Source: Pseudomonadota bacterium (GTDB lineage: Bacteria; Pseudomonadota; Gammaproteobacteria; Burkholderiales; Sulfuriferulaceae). Taken from it: a DNA stretch of 64,000 nucleotides. The stretch is taken from positions 21,529-85,528 of the forward strand of contig JAJZUW010000002.1 of assembly GCA_021845925.1 (NCBI GenBank), in the 5' to 3' direction. The translations under genes were made by a program, and so were the position numbers. Positions 1 to 9,700 of the stretch are shown in pieces. The notes under the pieces are model-generated. The model worked only from the letters and a program-made list of their open reading frames with translations, did no database searches and was not told the DNA's origin. Each line of letters opens with the position of its first letter. The stretch's first letter is position 1.

Positions 1-394
1 CCTCCGTCATTTCGCGCGCAGTCGCGGAATCCACAGATCCGGCAGGCGGTTGCCGTTTCCTCCGTCATTTCGCGCGCAGTCGCGGAATCCACAGATCCGG
101 CAGGCGGTTGCCGTTTCCTCCGTCATTTCGCGCGCAGTCGCGGAATCCACAGATCCGGCAGGCGGTTGCCGTTTCCTCCGTCATTCCGCGCGCAGTCGCG
201 GAATCCACAGATCCGGCAGGCGGTTGCCGTTTCCTCCGTCATTTCGCGCGCAGTCGCGGAATCCACAGATCCGGCAGGCGGTTGCCGTTTCCTCCGTCAT
301 TTCGCGCGCAGTCGCGGAATCCACAGATCCGGCAGGCGGTTGCCGTTTCCTCCGTCATTCCGCGCGCAGTCGCGGAATCCACAGAACCGGCAGG
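1..394. repeat. 58-bp tandem repeat array, 6.8 copies, truncated by the window edge
   Basis: Near-identical 58-bp units start at 1, 59, 117, 175, 233, 291 and 349; the last is partial and diverges near 394. Each unit contains a palindromic core with arms ATTCCGCG and CGCGGAAT around CGCAGT. In five copies the left arm is ATTTCGCG, which still pairs through a G-U wobble; the copies at 175 and 349 have the perfect arm. The rest of the unit is a constant spacer ending in a T-rich piece. All frames are open through it, but the translations are repeat artefacts. The array probably continues to the left of the window. Confidence 0.95.
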
Positions 395-412
395 TCACTA
401 AACGGAATAAAC

Positions 413-937
413 TCAGAGCGGTGGCTTTTCCAGCTGCGCTGGCATGATCAGGCCATAACCCTGTTGTTCATAGTGAGCGATACTGGGGAATGCGCCAATG
501 TTCACCACGGCGGGGTTGGACTTGCTCAGGCCATCCATGTCGGAGGGTTTGAAGCCGAAACCGTGCACCGAATTGCCGCAGTATTCAATCTGAACGCCGG
601 CATCTGCCAGTTCGGCCCAGTTGTCGACGATGCCCTGGTGATCGAGATAGTTCTTTTTGGCAAATACCGCGATGGCCGGCCCTTCAATGATGACCACCAG
701 CTTTGCGCCTGGCTGTGCGATAATCCGCTTTGCAGTAACATACCCGAAGGCCACGTCGGATGGGTTGCGTACCTTGAGGTCCATCACGGCTTTCAGGTCG
801 TGATACGGTTGGGTGGATTGATCGATGGCGGTGCCGCCCGGCGCAAAACTGTCGTCATCGGCGATGGCTGTCAGGCTGGTTGTGCAACCTATGGCAAGAA
901 TCAGCGCCGAAAGTTGACGCAGCGTTCTGATGGACAT
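413..937 (-). CDS. Exported DsrE/DsrF-like protein
   Basis: This 174-residue protein has a signal peptide (hydrophobic residues about 8-25, Ala-Asp-Asp after it), so it is probably periplasmic. The mature part resembles the DsrE/DsrF-like fold seen in sulfur-relay and YchN-type proteins. It has an alternating hydrophobic strand ending in IIEGPAIAVFA, a later VQIEYCGNSV segment with one Cys, and a GAFPSIAHYEQQGYGLI end typical of small exported DsrE-like proteins. The start has an AAAGGA ribosome site seven bases upstream. It stands alone, divergent from gmk and facing the repeat array. The substrate is unknown. DsrE-type fold membership is likely; a sulfur-transfer role is only inferred from the family. 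Confidence 0.7.
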   Translation of the reverse strand: MSIRTLRQLSALILAIGCTTSLTAIADDDSFAPGGTAIDQSTQPYHDLKAVMDLKVRNPSDVAFGYVTAKRIIAQPGAKLVVIIEGPAIAVFAKKNYLDHQGIVDNWAELADAGVQIEYCGNSVHGFGFKPSDMDGLSKSNPAVVNIGAFPSIAHYEQQGYGLIMPAQLEKPPL

Positions 938-1021
938 GGTTGTTCCTTTGGTATAGTGGGTGGGATGCGAAGATGATAATCATATCCGTCATCCCTGTCG
1001 AATGGCTGAGCGGATGCAAAA

Positions 1022-1648
1022 ATGGTGACAGGACATGTCTTGATTGTGACCGCGCCTTCCGGTGCTGGTAAAACCAGTCTGGTGCGCGCCATGCTGGAAA
1101 AGGATACCCAGGTCAGGCTTTCGGTTTCCTGGACGACACGCGCGCCGCGGCCGGGTGAGCAGGATGGTCGTGATTACCATTTTGTGGATACGGACACATT
1201 CTCTGCCATGCTGGCGCGTGGCGAGTTTCTGGAAAGTGCGCTGGTCTACGGCAATTACTATGGCACGTCCGAAACCTGGATTCGGGAACGGATTGCCGCT
1301 GGCGACGATGTTCTGCTTGAAATCGACTGGCAGGGTGCGCAGCAGGTGCGCAAACTGTTTCCGCAGGCGGTCGGCATTTTCATCATGCCACCTTCACTGG
1401 ACATTCTCGAACAGCGGTTGCGCTTGCGTGGTCAGGATGACGAAACCACGGTGGCCCGGCGCATGTCGGTGGCGCGCAGCGAGATCAGCCATGCAGTCGA
1501 GTTTGATTATGTTATTATAAATGACGATTTTGAGACAGCGCTGGCCGATCTGCTGGCTGTCATCCGTTCCCTGCGGTTGCGGGGACAGGTACAGCAGCAG
1601 TTGCATGCTGCACTGTTTTCTTCCCTGAATGATTCCTCACAGGTGTGA
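1022..1648 (+). CDS. gmk: Guanylate kinase
   Basis: Phosphorylates GMP (and dGMP) to GDP with ATP in the cytoplasm. The P-loop is near the N-terminus ([10 protein letters not shown], residues about 11-20). The GMP-binding segment follows ([22 protein letters not shown]), then [15 protein letters not shown] and [10 protein letters not shown], all diagnostic of Gmk. At 208 residues the length is normal. It is first in a gmk-rpoZ-spoT run, with rpoZ starting two bases after its stop. The pairing of a GTP-pool enzyme with the (p)ppGpp enzyme SpoT is the usual proteobacterial arrangement. The ribosome binding site is weak, so the exact start is the only uncertainty. Confidence 0.96.
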   Translation: MVTGHVLIVTAPSGAGKTSLVRAMLEKDTQVRLSVSWTTRAPRPGEQDGRDYHFVDTDTFSAMLARGEFLESALVYGNYYGTSETWIRERIAAGDDVLLEIDWQGAQQVRKLFPQAVGIFIMPPSLDILEQRLRLRGQDDETTVARRMSVARSEISHAVEFDYVIINDDFETALADLLAVIRSLRLRGQVQQQLHAALFSSLNDSSQV

Positions 1649-1649
1649 T

Positions 1650-1856
1650 ATGGCCCGCATTACCGTAGAAGACTGCATCGACAAGATCCAGAACCGTTTT
1701 GAACTTACCCTGGCTGCCACCTACCGCGCACGTCAGCTGGCCAATGGCAGTTCTGCCAAGGTTGAAGCAGGTCGTGACAAGCCTGCGGTGGTGGCGTTGC
1801 GTGAAATTGCCGCCGGCGAAGTCGGCCGCGAGTTGCTGGACCGCGTGCGTAGCTGA
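1650..1856 (+). CDS. rpoZ: RNA polymerase omega subunit
   Basis: A 68-residue protein beginning MARITVEDC, the conserved omega start, followed by the [20 protein letters not shown] helix that clamps the beta-prime C-terminus. An in-frame ATG seven codons upstream lies inside gmk and is not needed; the start at 1650 matches the family. It aids RNA polymerase assembly and helps form a ppGpp site, consistent with its position between gmk and spoT. The C-terminal tail is short, as in beta-proteobacteria. Confidence 0.96.
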   Translation: MARITVEDCIDKIQNRFELTLAATYRARQLANGSSAKVEAGRDKPAVVALREIAAGEVGRELLDRVRS

Positions 1857-1879
1857 AACCGGGTGTCGGGCGCAGTCAC

Positions 1880-4027
1880 ATGCCAGGTTTTGACGAGCTC
1901 GAATCCCTGATTCATTATCTCAGGCCCGCGGACATTGCCCAGATCCGCGAGGCGTATGAATTCAGTCGCGATGCGCACAGTGGCCAGTTCCGCAAGAGTG
2001 GTGAAGCCTATATTTCCCATCCGCTGGCGGTAGCCGGCATTCTGGCCCGCTGGCATCTCGATCCGCAGGCGCTGATGGCGGCGCTGCTGCATGATGTCAT
2101 CGAAGACACACCCATTACCCCTGACGAACTGACAACCCGTTTCGGCAAGCCGGTTGCCGATCTGGTCGACGGGGTGTCCAAACTTGATCGGATCGAGTTT
2201 CAGACCGAAGTACATGCCCAGGCCGAGAATTTCCGCAAGATGTTGCTCGCCATGGCGCGCGACGTCCGTGTGATCCTGATCAAGCTGGCCGATCGTCTGC
2301 ATAATATGCGTACGCTGGATTCGATGTCGCCGGAAAAACGCCGTCGAATTGCACAGGAAACCAGCGACATCTATGCGCCCATTGCCAACCGGCTTGGACT
2401 GAACAGCCTGTATCAGGAAATGGATGATCTCAGTTTCCATCATCTGTTTCCCAACCGCTACCGTGTGCTGGCGCAGGCCGTGAAATCGGCGCGCGGCAAC
2501 CGGCGCGAAGTGGTTGAAAAAGTTCGTGAGGCCATTGCCCACAAACTGACCGAGGCCCATTTGCCAGCGGTGGTGGCCGGCCGGGAAAAGCACCTGTACA
2601 GCATCTACAAAAAAATGCAGGAAAAATCCCTGGCGTTTTCCGAGGTGTTTGATATTTACGGGTTCCGTGTGCTGGTGAATGACATTCCTGCCTGTTATCT
2701 TGCGCTGGGTTGCCTGCATGCCCTGTACAAACCGATTCCGGGCAAGTTCAAGGATTACATCGCCATTCCGAAAGCCAATGGCTACCAGTCGCTGCATACC
2801 ACACTGTTTGGTCCGTTTGGCACGCCGATCGAAATCCAGATCCGCACCCACGAAATGCACAAGGTGGCTGAAGCCGGCGTGGCATCGCACTGGTTGTACA
2901 AAACAGGGGATGCCGATCTGAACGAAGTCCAGCAGCGCACGCACCAGTGGCTGCAATCCCTGCTGGAAATCCAGGAAGGCGGTGGCGACTCGGCCGAGTT
3001 TCTGGAGCATATCAAGGTGGATCTGTTTCCCGACGAGGTGTACGTGTTTACGCCCAAAGGGAAGATTCTGGCGCTGCCGCGCGGCGCAACAGCCATCGAC
3101 TTTGCTTACGCGGTTCATACGGATGTTGGCAACCACTGCAAGGATGTCCGGGTAAATGGCCAGCTGGTGCCCATGCACACGGTTCTGCGCAATGGCGATC
3201 AGGTTGAGGTGATCACCCAGGCTTCTGCCCGGCCCAATCCGCACTGGATCAACTTTGTCGTCTCCGGCAAGGCGCGGGCGCATATCCGGCATTATCTGCG
3301 CACCATGCATGCGGCAGAGTCGGTGCGGCTTGGCGAGCAGATGCTGGGTCAGGCCATTCGCGCGCTGGGCGGCAATCCGGCAGAAATCCGGCCAGCCTGC
3401 TGGGAGCGCGTGGCGCGCGAAACCGGCCGTACCCGGCAGGAAATCCTGACCGATATCGGGCTGGGCAAGCGGCTGCATTTCGTTGTTGCCCGTCAGTTGC
3501 TGATGTTGCAGGAATCCGGCCAGCCGCTGCAGCGACAGAGCAGCGTGATTTTCATTCGTGGTTCCGAGGGCGTGGCTGTTCAGCTGGCCCGCTGTTGTCG
3601 GCCCATACCTGGTGATCCGATCATTGCATATGTCAAATCCGATCAGGGCCTGGTTGTGCACACCCACGACTGCCCAGCCATCAAGCACTATCGCGATGAC
3701 CCGGAAAAGTGGCTGGATGTGGAGTGGGAACCCGGACTGAGCAAGATGTTTGACGTCAATATCAAACTGGTGGTGCTGAACCAGCGTGGTGTGCTGGCCA
3801 AACTGGCCGCCACCATTGCTGATGAAGGCTCCAATATTGACAATGTGTCGATGGCCGAAGAAGACGGTAGCCAGTACACCAGCATCTACTTCACCCTGCA
3901 GGTGGAGCAGCGCATGCATCTGGCCCGCATCATGCGGGCATTGCGTCGGTTGCCGGAAGTGGTTCGCATTACGCGGGTCAAACAGCGGGACCGTGATCAG
4001 GGAACACGTGAACCGGCAACCAACTGA
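1880..4027 (+). CDS. spoT: Bifunctional (p)ppGpp synthetase/hydrolase
   Basis: A 715-residue Rel/Spo protein with the full domain set. The N-terminal HD hydrolase (about residues 35-190) keeps SHPLAVA, LLHDVIEDT and KLADRLHNMRTL, so hydrolysis should be active. The synthetase region (about 230-340) has GREKHLYSIYKKM, YGFRVLV and GYQSLHTT. A TGS domain follows (VYVFTPKGKILALPRGATAID), then a Cys-containing region and a C-terminal ACT domain (about 640-710). It makes and degrades the stringent-response alarmone. It is third in the gmk-rpoZ-spoT operon. A separate RelA may exist elsewhere; the intact HD motif is why I call this SpoT. Confidence 0.95.
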   Translation: MPGFDELESLIHYLRPADIAQIREAYEFSRDAHSGQFRKSGEAYISHPLAVAGILARWHLDPQALMAALLHDVIEDTPITPDELTTRFGKPVADLVDGVSKLDRIEFQTEVHAQAENFRKMLLAMARDVRVILIKLADRLHNMRTLDSMSPEKRRRIAQETSDIYAPIANRLGLNSLYQEMDDLSFHHLFPNRYRVLAQAVKSARGNRREVVEKVREAIAHKLTEAHLPAVVAGREKHLYSIYKKMQEKSLAFSEVFDIYGFRVLVNDIPACYLALGCLHALYKPIPGKFKDYIAIPKANGYQSLHTTLFGPFGTPIEIQIRTHEMHKVAEAGVASHWLYKTGDADLNEVQQRTHQWLQSLLEIQEGGGDSAEFLEHIKVDLFPDEVYVFTPKGKILALPRGATAIDFAYAVHTDVGNHCKDVRVNGQLVPMHTVLRNGDQVEVITQASARPNPHWINFVVSGKARAHIRHYLRTMHAAESVRLGEQMLGQAIRALGGNPAEIRPACWERVARETGRTRQEILTDIGLGKRLHFVVARQLLMLQESGQPLQRQSSVIFIRGSEGVAVQLARCCRPIPGDPIIAYVKSDQGLVVHTHDCPAIKHYRDDPEKWLDVEWEPGLSKMFDVNIKLVVLNQRGVLAKLAATIADEGSNIDNVSMAEEDGSQYTSIYFTLQVEQRMHLARIMRALRRLPEVVRITRVKQRDRDQGTREPATN

Positions 4028-4083
4028 TAGCCAGTTCAGGCAGAGTCCGGCAAAATTAATGCTGCATTTGGGCAAGAATATCG

Positions 4084-4089
4084 TATAAT
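4084..4089 (+). promoter_or_regulatory. -10 element of the tRNA-Pro promoter
   Basis: A perfect TATAAT lies 28 bases before the first base of tRNA-Pro. A clear -35 hexamer at 16-18 bases spacing is not visible (the sequence there is around GCTGCA). The likely start of transcription near 4096 falls inside the left arm of the hairpin at 4093-4109. Confidence 0.6.
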
Positions 4090-4092
4090 GGC

Positions 4093-4111
4093 AAACCGGT
4101 TTCCGGTTTTT
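4093..4111 (+). terminator. Intrinsic terminator-like hairpin after spoT, in the tRNA leader
   Basis: AAACCGG, loop TTT, then CCGGTTT form a perfect 7-bp stem. The T-run at 4107-4111 overlaps the end of the stem. It would end transcripts coming from gmk-rpoZ-spoT. Because the -10 box at 4084-4089 places the tRNA transcript start inside the left arm, the tRNA transcript would lack most of that arm. Confidence 0.55.
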
Positions 4112-4116
4112 CCTGT

Positions 4117-4194
4117 CGGAATGTAGCCCAGCCCGGTTAAGGCGCCACGTTCGGGACGTGGAGATCGAAGGTTCAAATCCTTCCATTCCGACCA
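4117..4194 (+). tRNA. tRNA-Pro (anticodon CGG)
   Basis: A cloverleaf can be drawn. The acceptor stem CGGAATG pairs perfectly with CATTCCG, followed by discriminator A and an encoded CCA. The anticodon stem CCACG/CGTGG carries the loop TTCGGGA, giving anticodon CGG. The T-arm is GAAGG, TTCAAAT, CCTTC. The D-arm is irregular but contains the GG pair. The loop matches the proline CGG isoacceptor of other proteobacteria. Confidence 0.93.
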
Positions 4195-4385
4195 CTTCAT
4201 TCCAGTCTTTCCAGTTAATCTTCAAGCCATCACAGGCGGATCGGCAGCGCACCTCAATCACCTGCTGCGCAAGCCAGTTGCCGCATGCCTCGCACCAATC
4301 TTTTCTGTCTGCTCGTGCGAGTCTTCTTCATTCTCGTCTAAGTTTGAATTGTTACAATGAGCGCTGTTCATTTCGGGAGCGCGAC

Positions 4386-5705
4386 ATGCGCAACCTGTTC
4401 GCAGGCGTGTTGATCCTTGCGCTGGCTGGCTGCGCCAGTTATCAGCCGAAGCCATTGCCGGCAACCGGCGAGATGCCGGCCCATCTGGCAGAGCTGCAGC
4501 CTCGCGCCATACCCGGTCGGACGCATGTCTTCAATCCGGCCGATGGTCTGGATGCGGATGAACTGGCCATGCTGGCACTGGCCAACAATCCGCATCTGCG
4601 CGCTGCGCGGGCAGCTCTGCACGTCAGTGACGCGCAGGTTTTTGCCGCTGGACTGCTGGCCGACCCGCAGCTCAGTCTGGCGCAGGACAACACGATGACG
4701 CCGGGAACAACCAATGACTGGGCCCTGGGGCTTGGTTTTGATGTCGGTGACTGGCTGATGCGCTCTGCAAGGCGCAGCGTGGCCCGTCACTTGTATGAAC
4801 AGGACCGGCAGAACCTGCTCTGGCAGGAATGGCAGGTGGTCAGTCAGGCGCATCTGCTGTTTGCCAGAGCAACCAGTCTCACTGTGGCCATCCGCATCCA
4901 GCAGGAAGAATGCGATTTGCTGGCCGGCGCAACCCGCATCACCCAGTCGGCAGCAGAGGCCGGCAACCTGACTGCAGATGTGGCCAGCAGCCAATGGCTG
5001 GCCTGGCAGGCTGCCCGCCAGCGGCTGAACGGGTTGCAGTTGCAGCAACGACAGAATGATGCCGATCTGCATGATCTGCTCGGCATCAGACCGGAAGACC
5101 GGATTCAGCTGTCGGGCAGCTTGCCGGCCGACGGTCTGGATACCGAGCAAGTCAGACGCCAGTTGAACCAGCGCCTGGCTGACCGACCCGACATGCGTGC
5201 ACTGCGTGCCGGCTATCAGGCTCAGGATGCGGTGTACCGAGCCAACATTCTGGCGCAGTTTCCGGTTCTCAGTGTCGGTCTGAACCGGGTGCAGGACAAC
5301 ACGCCGGCCAACAGTTTTGGTTTTGGCATCACCCTTGCGTTGCCGGTGTTCAATGGCAATCGCGGCAATATTGCCATTGCCAGGGCGACCCGCGCCCAAT
5401 TGTACGAAGAATACCAGTTGCGCTGGCAAACGGCCGTCAACGAGATTCTGGTCGCCATCGATAATCTGCAATATCTGCAGCAGCTTGCGGCGGTCGCCAG
5501 CCCGGATCAGGCAGCGGTGGACCGGCAGGCGACGGTTGCCCGTGCCGCACAGACAGCCGGCACGCTCGCCGAACCGGATGCGTTGCGTTTGCAGCTGGCC
5601 GCACTGGACCGCCAGATGGATCGTGTGCAAATTGAACAATCTTTGACCGAGCAGCGTATCGCGCTGGATACCTTGCTTGGCCCGCAACCCGGAGAATGGA
5701 AATGA
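4386..5705 (+). CDS. TolC-family outer membrane efflux lipoprotein
   Basis: A 439-residue protein with a lipoprotein signal (lipobox LALAGC, Cys 18). The rest is rich in long amphipathic helices with Gln/Ala heptads, typical of the OEP/TolC barrel-tunnel fold. There are two related halves, each with the LAxxNPxLRAAxA/RPDMRALRA type start. The frame is open upstream into the tRNA, but the ATG at 4386 with GGGAGCGAC before it and the lipobox fix the start. It is first of three genes (outer membrane factor, adaptor, RND pump) that overlap by four bases each. It should form the exit duct for the pump at 6796-9822. The substrate cannot be read from the sequence. Confidence 0.88.
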   Translation: MRNLFAGVLILALAGCASYQPKPLPATGEMPAHLAELQPRAIPGRTHVFNPADGLDADELAMLALANNPHLRAARAALHVSDAQVFAAGLLADPQLSLAQDNTMTPGTTNDWALGLGFDVGDWLMRSARRSVARHLYEQDRQNLLWQEWQVVSQAHLLFARATSLTVAIRIQQEECDLLAGATRITQSAAEAGNLTADVASSQWLAWQAARQRLNGLQLQQRQNDADLHDLLGIRPEDRIQLSGSLPADGLDTEQVRRQLNQRLADRPDMRALRAGYQAQDAVYRANILAQFPVLSVGLNRVQDNTPANSFGFGITLALPVFNGNRGNIAIARATRAQLYEEYQLRWQTAVNEILVAIDNLQYLQQLAAVASPDQAAVDRQATVARAAQTAGTLAEPDALRLQLAALDRQMDRVQIEQSLTEQRIALDTLLGPQPGEWK

Positions 5706-6799
5706 GGTATCTGAAAACGGAAAACCGGCAATCCGGCTTGCGCGCTGTGGTGGCTGGCGGACTGGTGTTGACAACACTGGTGCTGCTGTCCGGACTGTCG
5801 CAGCAGGTGTTCGCTGACGACGATGATGGGCCGGTCGCATCCACTGTGCCGGCAGTGGCGGCGGTTCAGACCACCCGACTGGTCCAGCGGCGGGTGGGCA
5901 GCACGATAGATACCTGGGGCAGTGTGACGGCGGATGCCAGAGCCAGTCAAAATCTGGGCTTTGCGGTAGCCGGCGAGGTGGGACAAATCAAGGTGGTGCA
6001 AGGACAATCTGTCCATCGTGGAGAGTGTATGCTCACATACAAAACGGCTCCCGAGGTGACACAATCCTGGCGGCAAGCCGGACAGGCACTGCAGTTTGCC
6101 GAGGGTGAACAGAAGCGCACAGCCAGCCTGGCTGCAACTGGCCTGGCCACTGCATCCCAGCTGGCGGCGGCCGACCGTGCGCTGCAGGATGCGCGTCAGG
6201 CGATGGCAGCCTTGCGCCGCCAGGGTGCCGATGTGGCCAGTGGCCGGTTGTGCGCGCCATTTGATGGCTGGGTGCAACAGGTTCTGGTCAGCAGTGGACA
6301 GCGTGTGGCAGCCAACACGAGCCTGCTGGTACTGGCACCGCAAACCGGTCGCGTTGTTCAGCTGGCAGTGGATCCGTCTGCTGCAACCGGTTTGCGGCCG
6401 GGGATGCGCGTATCACTCGATGGCATGACGGAATCCGGCCAGACAACCGGTAAGGTTTTGCAGGTGGCAAGCGCCATCAATCCGCAAACCCGCATGCTGG
6501 ATGTCATGGTGTCTTGTCCTGCAGGCTCGTTCTTGCCAGGCCAAATGGTCCACGGCCGTCTGGTTCTCGATCCGCATTCGGCCTGGGTGGTGCCCCGCTC
6601 GGCAGTTTTGTCTGATGCGGACGGCAGTTACCTGTTTCAGGTGGAGCATGGTCATGCACATCGGGTTGCTGTTCGTGTAGGCGATGCAATGGACAATATT
6701 TTGGAAGTGAGTGGTCGCTTTGATGTGCAGGCTCCGGTCGTGGTTTCGGGAAACTACGAGCTGGATGAGGGCATGGCCGTGCGTGGGGAAGGGCGATGA
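5702..6799 (+). CDS. RND efflux periplasmic adaptor (membrane fusion protein)
   Basis: About 365 residues with a signal/anchor segment (GLRAVVAGGLVLTTLVLLSGL) and HlyD/AcrA-type organisation. A lipoyl-like half domain is split around a helical hairpin: GEVGQIKVVQGQSVHRGECML comes before the hairpin, and LCAPFDGWVQQVLVSSGQRVAANTSLLVLA after it. Beta-barrel and membrane-proximal domains follow. The start at 5702 has GGAG seven bases upstream; an in-frame ATG at 5696 is too close to that site. The stop of the upstream gene overlaps this start and its own stop overlaps the pump start, indicating translational coupling. It bridges the inner-membrane pump and the TolC-like lipoprotein. Confidence 0.9.
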   Translation: MRYLKTENRQSGLRAVVAGGLVLTTLVLLSGLSQQVFADDDDGPVASTVPAVAAVQTTRLVQRRVGSTIDTWGSVTADARASQNLGFAVAGEVGQIKVVQGQSVHRGECMLTYKTAPEVTQSWRQAGQALQFAEGEQKRTASLAATGLATASQLAAADRALQDARQAMAALRRQGADVASGRLCAPFDGWVQQVLVSSGQRVAANTSLLVLAPQTGRVVQLAVDPSAATGLRPGMRVSLDGMTESGQTTGKVLQVASAINPQTRMLDVMVSCPAGSFLPGQMVHGRLVLDPHSAWVVPRSAVLSDADGSYLFQVEHGHAHRVAVRVGDAMDNILEVSGRFDVQAPVVVSGNYELDEGMAVRGEGR

Positions 6800-9700
6800 A
6801 TCCGGCCGCCTGGATCCAGCATCACCAGCGGTCGATCCTGTCGTTGTTGCTGATTCTGGCGCTGGCCGGACTGGTGGCGGGATTTCGTGTGCCTGTTTCC
6901 CTGTTTCCGGCGGTCGATTTCCCCCGTGTGGTGTTGACCCTGGATGCCGGAGACCGGCCAGCCGAAATGATGATGGTCGAAGTGACCCGGCCGGTAGAAG
7001 AAGCCGTCCGCCGGGTGCCGGGGGTGCGTTCGGTCCGATCCACAACCAGCCGGGGCGAGGCGGAAGTGTCGGTGACATTCGACTGGGGACACGACATGTC
7101 GATGGCTACCGACCAGCTTGGTCTGGCGGTCAGCCAGATTCTGCCGATGTTGCCGTCCGGCACGCAAATGACCGAACGGCGGATGGACCCGACGGTGTTC
7201 CCGATGCTGGCTTACAGCCTGACTTCGACGACTCTGACGCAGGCTGAATTGTACGATCTGGCGCAATACCAGCTGCGTCCGCTGGTTTCCAGCGTGAATG
7301 GTGTGCAACGGGTGGATGTGCAGGGCGGGCAACGGGAAGAATACCAGGTGCAAGTGGATCCGGTCCGGCTGGCCCAATGGGGCATGAGCCTGCAGGATAT
7401 CGCCAGTGCGGTTGCTGCTGCCAATTCGATTGATGCGGTTGGTCGCCTGGAAGACCATGACAAGCTGTATCTGGCAGTGTCGGACAGCCGCCTGCATTCG
7501 CTGGACGATCTGAAACGGCTGCCGGTGCGAACACCGGCAGGTGCCCTGATCCCTTTGTCCCGTCTGGCCGATGTCAGCGACGGCGTGATGCCGCAGTGGA
7601 TCCGGGTGAATGCGAATGGGCATCCGGCGGTGCTGCTGAATGTGTATCAGCAACTTGGCAGTAACAGCGTTGGCATCGTGCGCGAAACCAATGCACGGCT
7701 GGCGGAATGGAAACGGCATCAGCCGCCGGGTGTTCATCTGTCATGCTGGTATGACCAGAGCGAGTTGGTGACGGCATCGGCCAGTAGCGTCAGGGATGCC
7801 ATGCTGGCGGGAACCTTGCTGGCGATCGCGGTGCTGTGGCTGTTTCTGCGCAATGCCAGAATCACCCTGATTGCCCTGGTGGTGGTGCCGGTGGTGCTGG
7901 CTGCCACGGTGCTGGTGCTGTATGTGGCCGGCATGAGCTTCAACATCATGACACTGGGGGGAATGGCTGCTGCGGTCGGCCTGATTATTGATGATGCGAT
8001 TGTCATGACCGAGCATATGGTGCGTCGTCTGCGCGGAGCCGATGGACATCAGCATCAGCGCATCCTGCAAGCTGCCGGCGAATTTTTGCGCCCTCTGGCT
8101 GGTTCGTCAGCTGCGACAGTGATCATCTTTGTGCCGCTGGCGTTTCTCTCCGGCGTCACCGGGGCATTTTTCAAAGCGCTGTCGCTGACCATGGCAGTCA
8201 GTCTGACCATTTCGTTTGCGGTGACCTGGCTGGGGGCGCCAGTATTGGCTCACCTGTTGCTGCGTGGCCGCGACCATGGTGAAGATGGTCGTCTGACGCA
8301 TCAGGTGCGCAGTGTCTATGAAACCGTGATGCGGCGACTGATCCGGCGCCCGCAATGGTTGTTGCTGGTGATTGCCCCACTGATCGTGCTGGGATTGGCC
8401 GGCTACCGGCAGGTGGGTTCCGGATTCATGCCTTCGATGGATGAAGGTGGTTTCACCATGGATTATCTGGCTGCACCAGGCACTTCGCTGACCGAGACAA
8501 ACCGGTTGCTGCTACAGGTCGAGCAGATACTCAAGCAGGATCCGGATGTGGCTGCCTGGTCGCGTCGCACCGGCGCTCAGCTGGGGGGTGGGATTACCGA
8601 AGCCAATGAAGGGGATTTTTTCATTCGCCTGAAATCCGGACAACGGGCGCCGATCGACGTGGTGATGGCCAGAGTGCGCGACCGGGTCAACCGGTCGGTG
8701 CCAGGACTGGATATCGAGCTGTCCCAGTTGATGGAGGACGAGATCGGCGATCTGACGTCTGTGCCACAACCGATCGAGATCAAGCTGTTTGGTGATGACG
8801 AAGCCATGCTGGAAGCCCAGGCTGCCAGGGTGCAGGCCATGTTGCAGCATATTCCTGGCGTGGTCGATACGGTCAATGGATTGCATCCGGCCGGCGATGC
8901 CCTGGAAATCCATGTCGACCGTGCCGCTGCCGGAGTGGAAGGTTTGACGGCAGATGATGTGACCCGCATGGTGACAGGGTACCTGGAAGGTAGCGTTGCC
9001 ACGCAACTGCTGCAGTCGCCTCGTCTGGTCGGCGTTCGTGTGCGTACTCCGCCTGGTATGCGACGCCATGACTCTGATCTGGCCCGGCTGATGCTGCGTG
9101 CGCCGGATGGGCATCTGGTGCCGCTGGGCAGGGTCGCCAAAGTGGTGGCAGTGAGTGGGCAGCCGCAGATTGATCGGGAAAACCTGAAACGCATGCTGCC
9201 CGTCACCGGCCGGATTGCCGGCCGTTCGATGGGGGCGGTGATGACCGATGTTCGTCACGGACTGGCCAGCCTGCATCTGCCGCCGGGCATGTACTACGAA
9301 CTGGGCGGGTTGTACGCACAGCAGCAGCAGGCATTCCGCGGGCTGGTGGCGGTTTTTGTGGCCGCGGTCGGTCTGGTGTTTCTGTTGCTGCTTGGCATGT
9401 ATGAACGGTTCGGTATTGTCCTGTCGATTCTGGCCATGCCTTTGCTGGCCATCCCGGCTGTGTTTGGCGGACTCTGGCTGACCGGCCTTGAGCTCAATAT
9501 TTCGTCCATGATGGGCATGACCATGATTGTCGGTATCGTGACCGAAGCGGCGATTTTCTATTTTTCTGAATTCCGCGACCTGCCGGGCGATATGGGGCTG
9601 GATGAACGGCTGGTGGTGGCAGGAAGCAACCGCATGCGCCCGATCGTGATGACCGGACTGGCGGCCATTCTGACCTTGATGCCACTGGCGCTGGCCATCG

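Noticed and set aside
1..394. CRISPR array
   Set aside because: The repeats are regularly spaced and palindromic, but the spacers are identical within the array and no cas genes are near. It is a plain tandem repeat. The same holds for 46431-46982.
50..976. Long open frame across the 58-bp repeats and into the DsrE-like gene
   Set aside because: It is repeat-derived and then antisense to a gene with signal peptide and ribosome site; no start signal of its own.
1733..4261. 842-codon open frame on the minus strand over spoT
   Set aside because: It is a shadow of high-GC spoT codon usage, has no recognisable domains, and runs through the tRNA.
4158..4385. N-terminal extension of the TolC-like protein into the tRNA
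   Set aside because: The lipobox just after the ATG at 4386 fixes the start; the upstream open frame reads tRNA sequence.
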